Of a DNA stretch of 64,000 bases, positions 1-14,300 are shown in pieces. This DNA comes from Rhea pennata. Taxonomy: Eukaryota; Chordata; Aves; Rheiformes; Rheidae. The stretch spans positions 5,218,001-5,282,000 of the forward strand of contig NC_084682.1 in the NCBI RefSeq assembly GCF_028389875.1, given 5' to 3'. The notes under the pieces are model-generated. The model was not told the origin of the DNA, searched no databases, and worked only from the letters and a program-made list of their open reading frames with translations. Both the position numbers and the translations under genes were made by a program. Each line of letters opens with the position of its first letter. Position 1 is the first letter of the stretch.

Positions 1-2089
1 CTTGAATTTGTGGTTGCAGGTGGCTCTACTGAACTATCTCATGGTCTTGTTCTAGTCATGATCTTAGAAATAGAACACCCATAGCAAGCATATGTTTTTC
101 TCAATAACCTCGTATCTTGTCAATTCAGATCCTTTAAATATGAGATACATAGACTATCCAGCAGGACCGTATGAATGTCACTATATATGTTAAAAAGTGA
201 ACTGAATGAGCTTTGCATGCAATAAGCACAAAAAGCATAGTTCAAAAGATCCAGGAAGTAGCATCTGTTTATACAGTTATCTTATGGAAACTTAATTTTT
301 CCACTCCTCCCTTTCCGAGCTTGATGCTTAAACATGCTAGGCTTTGTATAATTTGTAAATGCATCTCTTCCAGAATTTCTGCCTCTCCTGTTGCTTCACT
401 CACTTCCTTTCCTGCCCCTGGGTGGCAGATGTGTACGTGCCCTCTTTGGTGGCACTGAGCAAGAGGCCTAGGGATGCATAGTTCCTCTTCCTTTTTTCCA
501 CCAACTCAATTTAGAATTGACATTTATCTTGTTTCCCATCCTTTCTATAGCACATGAAGTCTCTCACCCACCTTTTCCTGGTTTCCATCTGTGCATCATG
601 ATATGTAATCACAGAAAGCAGCATATACATGACAGTATCTTCAAAATTACTCAGTTAAGCAAAGTTGAAGAGGAAGAAAGTTCTGACCAGAGCTATACAG
701 TCTCCTTGGAGGTATTCGTGGAAGAACTTTATTAGAACCTATTGCAAAGGTATTTGCCCAAAGTGCAATGACAGGGTGCTATTGTAAATGGCCTCTTTAG
801 CTTCGACGTTGTGTGAAATGTGGTCACTCTCTGCTAACATTTTGGCTTTAGCATTCAAGCTATCCGTTAGGCGTTTGCAGAAAAGCAACTGGAGACTTCT
901 TCCCCTTGCTTTCTTGCTTCAGGAGCACAATGGAAGTGCATTGTTTTGTGCTTGCTCTTAGGAGTATTTTAAACTGATTCTCAAGTTCAGGAGCAATGTG
1001 CAGCCACAGAATATTTTAGTTAGCTGTATGATTGCTGTAGTAGGAAATTTGCCTAGGTCTTTACACGTGAAAGGTCTATGTTCATCTTAAAGGGTGGTGG
1101 AAGGGGTGATTAAAAAAAAAAAAAGAAAAGAAAAGAAAAAGAAAAAAGAGAGCGAGTAAGAGTAACTGTTCTTGTGCTGGGACTCTATAAAAAAAAAAAA
1201 AAAACAGGTAGCAAAGAAGAATTCTGTAACTAATTAAAAAATAGACACTTTGGAGAATTAAGTGCCCACCATGTGACTTCATTAATAAACTGTTAGCACC
1301 CCTGTTGTCATAGTGGCTGAAGTTTCTTGCAACCGCGTTCCTGCTTGTTTACTTGTGACTTGAAAAATGACCAAAACACAGCATGGCACAGTGCTATGCC
1401 TTGCTTTTTCCTTTGGGTCAGCTCTCTGCAGCTCCTGCTGAGTTGTCCTTTGCTGGCAAATGCTCTCCCTCGAGGTATGCTCCTTTGCAGAAGGGATGCC
1501 CAAAGCAATCTAGACACAAAACTGTCTCTTTGCTTCCTCTGTCGCACTGTTCTGAACTCTGGCCTTCCTGGGATGCCCCTACACTGACTCTACCCTTGGT
1601 AGGTTTTAAAGGGTGTTTGTTCCTACAGACCTACGTAAATGCGTTATTACATGTTCACTGATAAAATAGATTCTACACCCCATTTCTAGACATTGCCTGG
1701 TAATACGTATGCAAGTGTTCTGCAAAGTAGAATTAATTGCTCAAGATCTCTCTGAGTTATCGCTTTGGGCTTTAATAGGTAAGCCTAGTAAAATTCCGCA
1801 GCATATTAGAGATCGTGCCTATTCACTTTGCATCTAAAGCAGTGTAGTATGACAAATTTCCACTTCCTAATCTATCTGTGTTCACCCAAGTCCATATGGC
1901 AGGTGTCTTACTTGCTGTTTTGTGGATTTTTCAGTTTGATGACACTGGAATATGAATATTTTTTATATATATTTTTATATATAATATATATCTCAAAGTT
2001 TTTGGTTTGAGTTTGGGTGTGTTTTTTTTTTTCCCCAAGAAGTAAACAGTAAACAAAATGTTTGGCTCGTGGTCTCCCTTGTTTGGCAG
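1..2089. other. Intron upstream of SSH2 exon 2; no gene seen
   Basis: All reading frames here are short and show no recognisable protein. Low-complexity DNA is present: an A-rich stretch with AAAAG units and a 16-A run (1112-1204), and an AT-rich run of TA steps (about 1958-1995). No first SSH2 exon encoding the expected MALVTVQRSP start was found. Confidence 0.6.
1112..1204. repeat. A-rich low-complexity stretch
   Basis: A run of 13 A is followed by AAAAG units, an AG-rich spacer and a second run of 16 A at 1189-1204. No element body or target-site duplication was recognised beside it, so it is called simple sequence only. Confidence 0.8.
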
Positions 2090-2187
2090 GGATCATTGGA
2101 AGGCCATGCAAAAGCATGCTAAATCCTGCAGTGGCAAAAATTCTTAAAAGGGTTTTGAGAGAACATGAAATGGCAACGAGGCGGAAG
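2090..2187 (+). other. Candidate unannotated SSH2 exon just upstream of exon 2
   Basis: A 98-nt segment sits between a good acceptor (cccttgtttggcag) and a perfect donor (AAG|gtgagt), only 128 bp before exon 2. One frame is open throughout and ends in phase 0, so it fuses cleanly to EADSGEEE. In-frame ATGs lie at 2116 and 2170. The second has a strong start context (G at -3, G at +4) and would give MATRRK-EADSGEEE. If the segment were instead spliced after a phase-0 upstream exon, the frame meets TAA after about ten codons, so it could act as a poison exon. I do not recognise the peptide in SSH2 of other species. It could be an alternative first exon, a regulated exon or a chance pairing of splice motifs. 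Confidence 0.35.
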
Positions 2188-2315
2188 GTGAGTTCCTGTG
2201 GAATGACAGCTACATGTGGAAGCAGTGAGATACAGTCAAACCAGTGAAGAGGAAAAGTCTTTGGATTCTACATATATTAAGGCATGTTAATTTTTTTTCT
2301 CCTCTATGTACGCAG

Positions 2316-2359
2316 GAGGCAGACAGTGGAGAAGAAGAATGCCGGTCCCAGCCCAGAAG
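2316..2359 (+). CDS. SSH2: SSH2 long-isoform exon 2 (acidic N-terminal exon)
   Basis: The 44 nt between a tacgcag acceptor and an AAG|gtaaga donor encode EADSGEEECRSQPR plus AG of a Ser codon. This matches the acidic stretch that follows the MALVTVQRSP... exon in mammalian SSH2 isoform 1, as I recall it. It enters in phase 0 and leaves in phase 2, and joins the exon at 34685 to give S-ISESFLTVKG. The partner first exon was not found in bases 1-2315 and must lie upstream of the window. It is used instead of the CpG-island exon at 14502, which ends in the same phase. Confidence 0.93.
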
Positions 2360-5300
2360 GTAAGAATATGAATTGAGGCTTGTGGGATGCTTTTCTTGGT
2401 GAAATGTTCTACAGTTATGTTGTGTTGTTTGTTTTAACCCACACGTGTATCATTTCTACCTACTGCTAATCTTGCAGAATTTTCTTGTCTTGACCTTATT
2501 GAAAGACTAACATGTATAACCATGACCTAGATGATGCCCCAGTAAAAGGGTTGCTGCAGCAGGCAAAAGGCAGCAGAGTAAAAAGTCTAGTAACACACAA
2601 AAAAATATATGGGGAACAACTGACAAAGATGTCAAGTAATGTCTTCTCCAAATTGTTACTTGCATTCATGAGATGGTGTCTCAGCTGTGGCCATGTGCTG
2701 AATAAGATGGTGATACTCCACCTCTCTGTGTGTGCATGTAGAGACTTTACTTATGTCTTGGAAACAAACCCTGGGTGTTTTGTTCCTCAGCTTCCACTGA
2801 GGTCATGTGTGTCACTTCTCAAGGCTTGATCCACCACTGGAATGGCTCTGGGTGGAATAGCTGTCTTAGTAAACTCTTATTTTGTGGTTAAAATGTCTCC
2901 CTATTGCCATCAAGCTCTGATTTGGATTATCTTAGCTAGCAGGAGTAACACAGGAGAGGCCTTAGTAATGCTGGTCATCCTCTAGCTGTTCCTCTTCATC
3001 TGCTGGTTAAGGCACTGTGTGTATCTTTGGTATTTGAGAAAAGCTGTATTTCTTAGAAGCTGAGGTACAGGGTGGCCATAGGCCATGAGGGCGCATGCTG
3101 CTTAACACAGCATGTTAGATATGCATTGCTCAACACTACTGTCTAGTAGAATGCCTACTCCGAGGATAGGAGAAGGCTGAGAAGCTACAGGAATTTCTTT
3201 TCATTGGGATTGTTTTGGATAGAGTTGTTCATTCTTGTAAAGTTTCAGTTACTTCAGGAACAACTTTTTTCTGGCAAATGCTTATCTGTTTAAAAAAAAT
3301 CCAAACTCAGCTGCTTAAATGGTAACAAGTACTGACTCCATTTTTACAGTGTATTCAAAGTTTTAAGGGTAGATTTTTTTGAAGTATTGAAAACTGTCTC
3401 CTATCCATTAAGCAATCAAAAGAATTATTTCATCTAACCATACTGTAAACAAAGCCTGCGTGTTTAACTGAGTAACTTCCTGAGCAGCAGAAGAATTTTA
3501 TGAAGAGAATAAGATCCCTTCCAGAGGGAGTAAAGGGAGAGTGAAGGTGAAATAGTTCTCCTTTTCTGAGCTCTTTGGGTGTTAATTCTCTATTTAACAT
3601 TGTGTGGGTGGGTGATGATGGAAGCAGTAATTTCTATTATTTGAAAGGCTTAAACAAGACATGGGCTTTGGTTTTGGGATTAACTTGAATGAAGCAGCAA
3701 AAAAAAAAAAGTTAAGGTTGCACATTCTCATGACTTCATTGTAGTCCTGCAGTTACTGGTGTGGCTCTGGGAAGGGGACTAATCTGTTTCCTTCACTCTT
3801 CTTCCGTTACATGATGAGCTAAGAATCTTTCTTCATTTTACAACTTTCATGGCTGAGAGGAAAGCTGGAAAACACAATGCCCAAAGGTTCAAACTGAACT
3901 CGGTTGAACTCCAGTTTTTAATTTCACTCTTAGGTAGTCTTCCAGCAGTCACAAGATCAACTCATGACTTGATCTTAGGATAGACAATATATTGGAGGAG
4001 ATGGGAGATACTTCATTTTTGTGGGCTTTTAGCAGCAATTCTATGTTTGAAACAAGCATTTTTTATGTATTTTAAAATAACTTCCTGGGATAGGAAGTAG
4101 CAACCTGCTGTTGATGTGGTAATTGTAACTCTGTAACTCCTGTTGCTGGGTCAGCAACCTGAACAAGGGAAAACAAGAGGGTGGGAGTTAAGTGTATTTG
4201 ATTGAAGTACCATAAATATTAATAATAGTGAAATATGGTAAGTCACCAACCTACAGTCTTGCTGTGAAGGAGTAGCAGATGTCTATAAAAAAAAATTTGA
4301 GTACGTCTATGCAGTCCCCAGTTGGATAGCAAGTAGTGACTATTAACAGCCCAAGCACTAGAAGGGCAGGGGACTGAGTTTGACTTTAAAAGAAAAATAC
4401 AGTATCAGCTGCAATATAATTGAAGTTGTTCTTTGCAGCTGCCTGACATTCCTGGCTGCCTGTCTGGGCAAGGCCCAGCTGATGATGTTCTCCTGAGGCA
4501 TAATTCAGGTGACCTAGCTGTGGCTGCGGTCAGTCTTGTGGGTGAGGTTTTTGTGGCTATTTTTAAAATTCTTCTGAAGAGGAGACCGTTCATCTACTAA
4601 ACTCAAATAAAATGTGTTTAAACCCTATCTCTGGCTAGTATTGCTTTCACCAAGTGCGCCCAAACTCAGCCTATTAACTGGGCATTGAACATGAGTTGTA
4701 TTGTGGCTAAAAGCCTAGTAGGGTAATAACATAACATTTAATTTACTAAATAGGATGTTAATGCATTGAGATGCTAATGGTGAAGTCTTGGTTGAAAAGG
4801 GTTTGGCTTATGCTGTAGGCATAAGCACAAAGATGTCTTTGATGTCAAAAGACTTCTCCAATGATCAGTCTTAAAGATAATGAAGTACCAGATGCATTTT
4901 CATTCTCTTCTTCCCTGTGCTTTTCTGCCCAATCGGAGGATTGCTGTTTCAAATGAGACAAATGTTCCACATTTGGCTAGCATATGGCTAGCAATTTTTG
5001 ACTAATTTCTCCTAGATTTCCGCTGTTATCTTTTCACCTTGATATATCCCATATCTTAGAGAGAAGGAGAACACATGGAAAGGACAGCAGTGTCAGTGTG
5101 TGTTACTTGTGCTTGTTGAGCAGAGGTTACGAAGAGCAACCAACCCAACACATCCTCCAAAGAGTCAGAGAGGAGTTTCAAATATGAGCTTAAACTTGTA
5201 GGTAGGTACATCAAGGAGGTCATACCTACAATAATTTTTCTGGGCCGTGATCTGTTCATGCTCTTTAAGATGTATCACCACAGAGCACTGTAATTGCATG

Positions 5301-8300
5301 GACTATCTCAAGTCTCATGGAGATTCACAGACCACGTGAAAATGCTGTTAAACTTAAACCTGTTCTGCACAGCAGTCCAATGACATGACAAGTCTGTGCT
5401 TGCCTCTTTGGAGCTTGCCTGCATGAAAAACATACAGTTCGGTCAATCTACTTCCCCAGCATTGTCTGTCCCTGAAGTTCTCTCCCAGAATGTTTGCTCC
5501 TTATTTAGATGCTGTTTAGATGCATTTAAATGCTCTGTGAATTATCAGAATACACTTAAAGCTCTTCTCCAAAAGATGGAAAGAGTTATTAGGTTTGCGG
5601 AAAGGGAGTTTGCCTGTACTCTGCATTTATTTGTTCCAGAAAATACTGTTTCAAATACCTTCCAAAACTTTGTAGCAGTACAAAGGAATGGTTTATTTTT
5701 TCTGTGTGAGAGAAATAGTTGGGTATAGTCAATTTACCCTTAACTTCTATGGAGACCTCTGTTACTGAAAACCTCAGCAGTTTAATACTGCAAATACCTG
5801 AAACTGAGCAAATAAGTAAAAATGAGCTCGTCTTCCCCACTCTAAGCTATTCAGGATTTTCCCTCAGATACCCTAGCCCCGCTCCAAAGGAAGCCCAGGA
5901 AAGTCTCTGTTCCCTGCAGTAGCTGTGATCAGGCTTGTAGTCCATGGATGAGGTCTCAGAACCCCTAACGTGGGCTCCAAGATCTTGCTCTGCAGTTTCC
6001 CATCAAGCCAACCCATGTCTTCTCTGTCTAACTTTTGGCTAGTAGGACTCGTATAGACCTATCAAGTGAGCAGGTATACTGAAGAATCTATTTTTCTTAC
6101 CTTCATGGTGATCTAGCCACTTCTATTATGGTTTTGGAGGCTGTTACAGCGAGCTGGCCTACTTACCTCTCCCTGTGTCTCCAGACTTGCTGCTGCTCTA
6201 AATAGACCTTTAATGGAGTATCTGTTTTTACAATCTCTCTACATCATGCTTTTGTTAACTTACCTGAAATGCATATTAAACTTTCTAAGTTGTGTTTACA
6301 TCAACTGACGTATTAATGTTTCAATTCTTGTGTGTTCTTTGTACCCAAGGTTGCAAGGATTCAGCATCTTTGTTTTGCTGACAAAGGAAATCTCCAGGGC
6401 CCTGAGGCAGTAGTGTTGCTGCGGTCTGCACTGGATTTGTTGTCTGTTAGTTGCTTTCAGAGTTTAGGTTTAAAGTGGTGCCTCCATTTCTATACTCTCT
6501 GTGAAGTTGTCACTTGTGTGCCTTGAAACAGCGCTAGCTGCTGAAATGCAGCATTTGAGGCTGCACAGGAACTGCTGCATGCAGAGCTGAGTAAGCTGTA
6601 TGGCCTAGCAAGGCTGCCTTAATACTTCAGCAGAATTCTTTGAACTTTTATGGTCTGCCACTTGGTCAGCCTAAAGTCCATTTGCATGGCTAAAGCTCAG
6701 TCCCTGAGGAGCTTGTCATTGCCTTGAAGTGGCAAGACAAGCATGCTTTAAATCAGGGTATTCTGTTACCTGGAAATGTTCTCAAAAACTACTTGTCCTC
6801 CCCTCCTCAGATACAGAGGCAGAAGGGAAAAGGTGTTTTGGTTTTAAGCCTATTGCAGTCTTAAGTACACTTACCTTCTGGTTTGTGGGGGATTTCTAGT
6901 TTGTTTTTGTTTTTTAGTTAAAATAGTTCCTTCCAGAAGTGAACTGGGAAGGAAGGAAAATCAGATTATTGCTATGATAACAGTTGATGTGCCAAGATGC
7001 CTCAAGGTTTCAAGCTGTGAATATCTTTGTTTTAGGAGTGGAAGACCACAGTTTAATGCAGAAGCTTATAGTTAATAACAGTATAAAAGTTGCTTTTAAG
7101 TATCTTGATAGTAAATATAATTTGCACATGTGTTTCTTTGTATAGGGCAACAGCTCAGTAAATTGTAATCCTACTTTTTGAATCTTAAACTGAAACTCAT
7201 GGTAGGCTTCTTACTACGAGTTTGAGGTTATGGCAGATGTGTGCTAGCTACTGAAAGAGAAAGAAAGGGGATTCCACGATCTGGAATTGATGGTACTTCA
7301 AAAGCCTCACTTACAGCCTGCACTGAGGTGTGTGATTCTTCAGTATCTCGTGTCTATGGCGACCTTTGAAGATACATATCATTGCCATTTGATGCTCCCT
7401 GTGGTAGGCTTCTGACACTTCTAGTTATCCTTAGTGCATATCTTGTGTTATAAGAGACTTCCAAAAACCATGTGCTGTAGATTCTAACAATAAAACCTCC
7501 CTGTGCTTCCTCAGCTTGCTGCAGCGGCTGCCAAACTGTTATTTTGTTGGCACTTGAGCTGTAGTTGGATCTTCCAAGGGCTGCGCAGGACAATTTAACT
7601 CAGATCCTGAATGAGAGAGAATGGAGTGTTGTACAGAAGAGCTTGAATTTATCCATGCCAGAGATTACTAAGCTCCCAGAGTATGAACTTTCTTTAGAAC
7701 TACTTCCTGAACTCATCTATCTTTCCTTTTGGTGACAATTTAGCATCCCTGTGGCATTTACTACAACTGCCTGTGGAGAATATAATTATGAGATAAAGTA
7801 CAGATCTGTTGATCTGCCAGCTCTGCTAACCATCAGGAAAAGTTCTGTGGACCACACACCACACGATATGAAAGCAGCTCTGTGGTCTTCCTTCTTGAAT
7901 GCCAGTTGTCCTCTTATCAAACTGTGAGCAAAGGCATAATGTATAGCACTCGTAGAAAAATCTGCATTTATGAGATTACAGGTATCTGCAGGTCTAATTT
8001 GCTTCAAATTCTGTCTGTGGTTGCAACATGTTCAGTCCAGTCTGCTGATTACTTACCTGTGGATCACAATAAGGCATAGATGATTTACACAGTGAGACTT
8101 GATCCTCATTGCCGAAGGATCAAACAGATTAATATAGGCTGCTGCATTACTAAATTACAAGGTAAACATATGGTGTAGCAGGGAGCTTGCTCAAAACATA
8201 GAGGCTTATGAAAAGCGTAGTAGTTTCTCATTCTAAATGTGTGAGTAGAGGAGAATGAGGAGCAAAGCAAAGACAAACTTGGAAGTAAAAGGAATGAAGT

Positions 8301-11300
8301 TAGGTCATATCCTCCCGCTACTGCGAGGGTCTACTTGAAAATGAGTGAGCCCAGAACAGCTGCCACTGTGCACTTGTGCTCCTTCTCCAGAGGTTAGCAA
8401 AGGAGTGGCTAAGCACCTGTAAGGATGCCACATACATGTTTGTGTCTGCTACTGAGCACAAACTGGGTGCTTTAGGCTAGGGGAACTTATGTGGAGGAAA
8501 GATTCCTATTGTAAATGCAAAGGGAGGATCCAAAATAGCAATTTTAGTAAACTCATATTTTGCTAAGGGGCCCTAACCTGAGAGAGTTAAACATGGATTG
8601 ACTCTTAGAGTTTGTGATCTGCATGGATTTCAGGCATGTTTTGAGGAACTGGGCCAGAGTTTCTGGCACCTGATGCAAAGATACCAAAGAGCTGAGTGGC
8701 AACAAAAACATGTATTGAAAGAAGTAGTTTCTTCAAAGCTCTTCTTGAATATCTTAATTTTTACATGGAAAACAACTGTCAAGGAAACCTGCTGTATTAA
8801 ACATTTCAAAAAAAATGGGAGCAGGAGAAGGCGGCAGCCATGCAAGAAGATGTTTCAGCAACAGTGTGTTTTTTCACCGCACTACCCCTGTCCAACATTG
8901 GTGTTGCTTGTTAAGACTAGAGCAATAATTCAGCGTGTCCCCCTCTTCTACAGTGCTCAGGTCCATTTGATGTTCTTTACTTCTGCATCTGTGAAACAGG
9001 TGTAGTTGAACGCTGACCTCTCTGTTTAAAGACCTCTAAGATCTAATGATAAGTAAAATACAACAATTGGGTGTGTGTTTTTGTGAGGGAAGGGTTTAAT
9101 GAAGTGCTAATATTGCAAAATAGGTGTTGGATTCTCAACTGAGAAGCTTCATCATTGTTCAGGATAGGCAGCTGACCAAAGGGGCTTTAAAAGCTTGGAC
9201 TTGTTCTTTCTGCGATGCTTATCAGCCTACCCCTGTGCCTGCCTGGTTCTTTGTACAAGGACTGAAAACAGAAATGCTCTTAGACAGCTTAAATAACCAA
9301 ATTTAGAATGTGGCTTCCTGTTCTGACTGGTTCTTCAGGATTTGAGTGGTTTTGCATACCTTCTCTGTTCTTGCCTCCCCCCTCCTTTAAAAAAATAGAT
9401 ACGGGCTCTTTTCTACATATTTTGTTAAATTTTCCTTATTCTGTGTAGTAAAGCTGGTGTATGTACATGCTGCCTTGGTGGGTGGTATGCCTCTTGATCA
9501 CTGGAACAGCTTATTTCTTTGCTATGCTCAGTATCTCATCCTGCCCTACATGTATTGGCTTATGACCACTGCTGCTGAAATGGCTTTGTTTTTCCTGATA
9601 AAATGGACAAAGTAAATGCAGTTGTCTTGGTGTGGCCGTGCTAAAAATGGCCAGAAGACTTTTACTAGACCAAGTTCTCCCTCTGAAGTGCAGCTCTGCA
9701 GGGGGCAGTGGTAGAACACAAGTGCAGGAGGTGCTGGCTGGCTCCCAGCAGTTTGGTCTCTACCTGTTTACGGGTTTGGTGCTGTGATTCAAGGGTCTCC
9801 CAAGATAAGTCATCTGTTTGTACTCCTAATCCACTCAGACTCATCTGCAGGCTCAGTTCATCACTGAAGGCGACGTGTCTTCAGAGCAATGGGATGAGTT
9901 AACTGACCCCTCACTGGAGCAGGAGGAACGTGAGATCCTTTGACCCTCAAGAACAGCTGGAGTGTGACACCATATTCTTAAAAGCTACTTCTTGAGACCC
10001 CTTTTCTCTGTCTGGTCTGATGCTGAGACAGCTGTCTGTGTGGGGAAAGACTGAATATAGCTGCCACAGAGGAAAACAAAGCACTCTGCCCCACCTATGC
10101 ACACGGAAATGAACTTGCTACCTCTGATCTCTTTGGCTGTGCCTGCATGACTCTAATGCTAGTCTCTGAAACCATGGGGAGCTGTGATGCTTTGTTTTTA
10201 AAATTCTCTAGCTTTTCACAAATGACACCGGAAGCAGCTGCTCAACAGTAAAGAACAAACTTCCCATGTGCACAGTAAAGGGGAAAAACAGGCACTGCAG
10301 TAACTCATTTGGCTATGAAGAGAGGATGTGATGGTGGGTTTTTGTTTGCCTAATGCAGCAGCTTCAGTATTTTTCATAATCCCTCTAAAAAGTGTAGACA
10401 GATGTGGGTCTAGGTTCTGCATTGCTTCCATCTATTAACACTGTGGTGGGTAATAGTTTTAGGCCAATTTTTCTATACACGACAATATCCTTCTGTTCCT
10501 TTTACCTTGAACATGACTAACCTTACACCTGTAGACATTCAGTAAGTTCAGCCCTTCTGTGCTGGAGGAAGAGAAAAGCATTTCTCTGCTTTTATAGGGA
10601 GTACCTGGACTTTAGTCCAAATAGATTTAAAGTTAATACCCAACCTTTCATACCCCTGGAGTAAGTGTCTAGAAAGACTGTGATAATATATCACATTCCT
10701 TAGGGCTTTTCAAAATGAGACAGGAGAGGAGTACAGAAAGTGTGCTGGCAGGCATAAGTTGTAATTTCCAAGAAATGAAAAGAGGTCCCAGAACCCCGAT
10801 GTGGGGCTGAGATTATGCTACACTAGTGGAACATACAGAACAGGAGAATCTGTGCTCCAGCATTAATCATCTTAACATGTGAGCAGAGACCCAGCAAACC
10901 CCTGTGGGATAGGGGTGGGGGGAATATGGTGACACTGGGACTTCCCTGTGGCCTGACAAGAAGCAGCCATTCAGCCTTAAGCTGTTGATCTTGGGTGGAA
11001 ACATTAGCTTGATTAATGCCCTCTTTGCATGTGGACCATGTGTGTGGTGGACAAGGCTCTGCGTCTTGTTGGAAGCTTGCTTTCTGCATGCATCAAATCT
11101 GTGGTGACTCATGCAAAACCTGACTATGGTGGCTCATGCATTTTTACTGATTGCTTATGTATTGAGGCCTCAATTGTAAAGGGAGCATCACATCTGCAAG
11201 CCACTAGCCCTGTGCAGAACACAGAATTCCTCTATTAGATCATTGCAGAATCAAAACATGTTAAAAGGCACAAGGAAAGTGAAGAAGCCAAAGTCATGAT

Positions 11301-14300
11301 GTAATCTACCATGACTGTTCAGCTTTAAAATAAAGATAGCGGAGGGAAGAGGATGGTTATATGAATAAACTTTATCTTTTCAGCCTTGCTGTGTCTGCCA
11401 AAAAGCACAATAAAAGTCGATGCATTGATGTTCTCCCCTTACCCCTAAAACTTCTCTTCGGAGGCAGCTGATGGGCAGCTCCTGGTCAGACATCCGTAGC
11501 AGTCTCCATCTCAGGTTTTTCTCTTGAGGCTTCTGTAACTGGTTCAAGCTGCTAGAGCAGCTGGTTTGGTTAGCTTTACAAGGATTTGAGGTGTGTGTGT
11601 GTTTGGTTGTGTGTGTGTGTGTCTTGCATGGTGCATGCAACTAGTTTATTAGACTATTCAGTGTTCAAAGGTTAAATGAAATCCTGCTGCCTGGCAAGCG
11701 CAGCGCTGCACTGACAGTGCCGATACTGTGTTGTTTACTGCCGGCCTCTGCAGCAGGCAGTGTAATGCTGCTAATCCTGTGACCTCCTGGGGAGGGCTAA
11801 ATGCAGACCTAAAACTCGGACATGCCCTGTGTCCCTTTTTTTCCCTGCTGCAAAATGTAACTTTGTGCCCTGCATTGGGAAGCAGTTCAGGCCCTAGACA
11901 GACTTATTTACATCTTGTTGTACACTGATTAATGCCCATGCTCATATGCTCTACTGCAACTTGGTAATGATGTAGATTGTTACCTGTCATCACTTCAAAG
12001 TCGGGTACTTTAAGCTCTTCATGTGTTTGTCCCAGCCGAGTGCATCTGCTTACGGTGAAGAACAGCAGTTTGTTGACTGTGTCCTGGTGCCTTCAGCTCC
12101 ATCTTGTCCAACTTCCCAAAGCCTCTTTCCCCATGCCTGCTCCTTGCTTACTCCTCGTGCACACTGGTGGATCAGGTTATTTGGTTGATACTTCTGCCCG
12201 TGGTTAAATGTAGGGGGTGGCTTGCACGAAGAAATAGGGTTGTTCCTTAAGTCTGGTAAAAGTGGGATGTGAAAATAGTGCACACTATACAAATGAGCAG
12301 TGGGAACTGAAGTGCTAATCTGACTAACACATTGCCTGAAGGCAATGTCAGGCCTAGTATTTCAACCTTTGTGGCAATATGAAGGGATTCAAATACCTTT
12401 TATTAGCACAAAGCTGACTATATGAACCCACCTGAGATTTCCTACTTCTGCTTTTCTAAAGTCTGAAAAAGAAAAAAGCTGGAATATTTCTGTCCTTGTT
12501 TGGTCTCTCAGCATATGGAGGTGGAGTGCCAGATTGTATTAATCCAGGGCTAATTCATTTACAAATCTATTATCCATATGTTATGGGTAGCTGCTTTAGG
12601 AGTACTGTTTACAGTTAATCACTACACTTGTTTTTTGCAGTTTGTAAGGGCTTGCTTTTGTAGTGTTAGTTGCATGTAAGAAATCTGACACCTGTCTGGA
12701 CAATATCTTAAATGCATTTAGCCTTAAGGGCTTTATTCAGGTATTGTGCAAGTTATTAATTAGAATGGAACAGAAATTCTGGGTTTGTTTTGCTCTCTAT
12801 GAACGTGTGCTATGTGTTACTACCAAATATGAGGTTCTTGCCAGTCTCTTGACCTCTGGAAGCATGTGTTTCTCTAATGTCCTAATTTTTCCATTGCTTC
12901 TTGCAGCTGACTTAATTTCTGTTTAATAAATGATTTTTTTTTCCTTTAGCATTGCAGCAAGCTGGCACTAGGTGATCTTTCTTCTTCTTTTCTTTTTCTT
13001 TCTTTCTTTTTTTTTTTTAACAGCTGTGAAGAACCGTTAGCAGAGATGTGCTCTTGGCTGTATAAGATAACATTGCTTAAATTAATGCAACTGAACCGCA
13101 GAATCATGAATTCTGCTTTTTGTCCCTTTCCTTATGAAACCTCAGTGTGGACTTGGTTGAGGCCTTTCAGACAAGCATGCTTCTCTATGCTGTCAGAACT
13201 GAAGCACTTGCTATCACAATATGGGTTTGTGGGTTTGAGGGTTTTTTTTGGGGGGGGGGGGCAGTTGTTTGTTTTTTAACCTCTGCTTCTTTGCAAGTTA
13301 TAATTAACAGTTAGAAATAAACTCTAGATGGAGCTGGGGACTCGAACAGCGTGCTTCCTTTTGGCTTCTGGTTCAACTACCTGATCATAGCAGCATCGCA
13401 GCAGAACTGCCCATGGCAGGTTTTGTTTTGTTTTGTTTTGTTTTTTAGATAGGTCGATAGCGTTAATGCACGGGCTCCACTCTCATTCAAGCTTCTTCAA
13501 CCTCCAACTGAGTTTAAACCAAAATCCTCTTCAGTGATAACTCACTTGTGTGTGTTGCTGAGTCTGAGCACGGGCCGTGCCTAGAGCACAGTTTGGAATA
13601 GCATCTTCCTCGCGCGCCCTTTCGATGCTGGGCCTTCCCGCGTTCCTGGGGGAAACGCACGGCCGAGCTTCCCCTGCTTCTCCGTTGTTTTCCAACCCTC
13701 CTCGTTAAACTCGCTCACGGTAATGGTTCGAGAATGCAGATCTGGAACAGACAGATTCTGCTTTCCTGCTGCCCCGTCTGCAGAACTGGATTAAGCAAGC
13801 TGCCCCTCCACCTCTCTCCCCAGCTATAACTACATTGCACTCCTCACCAGCACAAAGTAACATCTGCATTCCCAGCAGCTGGGGGCTGAGGTTTTTTTTT
13901 CTCCTGTGTTTTAAAGAACTTCCTTTCTCCCTTTGCTCCTGAGGGGTGATGGAGCTAAAGCTTGAATAGCTTTGAAAGGCAGCTGCTTTTCTCCTCCTCT
14001 GGCAGCAAATGAGTTATTAAATCTCTGCCGAGGAAGGTTCCTGCCAGAGAGACGCTTTCCTGCAGGAGAGAAGGCTCTTTCCCAAGCACCAGCGCTGCCG
14101 CCCTTCCGCGATGCGCTTCGCCAGGCCGCGCTTCAAAGAGCTGAGAGGCGGGGGGGGACTAGGAAGGAGAACCCCGATCCGGGGCGCCGCGCCGCCACGT
14201 GCGCGCCGGGGCCGGGGCCGGGGCCGGGGCCGGGGCCGGGGCCGGGGGCGGGGGCGGGGGCGGGGGCGGGGGCGGGGCCGGGGGCGGGGGCGGGGGCGGG

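Larger units (their letters stand above)
2360..14089. other. SSH2 intron between long-isoform exon 2 and the CpG island; no gene seen
   Basis: About 11.7 kb of mostly AT-leaning intronic sequence. Reading frames up to 135 codons occur (for example 8598-9005 on +) but none matches a known family and none has splice sites that join SSH2. Simple repeats include GT runs (11591-11622), a pyrimidine tract (12977-13018), a T8-G12 run (13242-13261) and TTTTG units (13421-13446). CpG density rises from about 13560 towards the promoter island. Confidence 0.6.
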
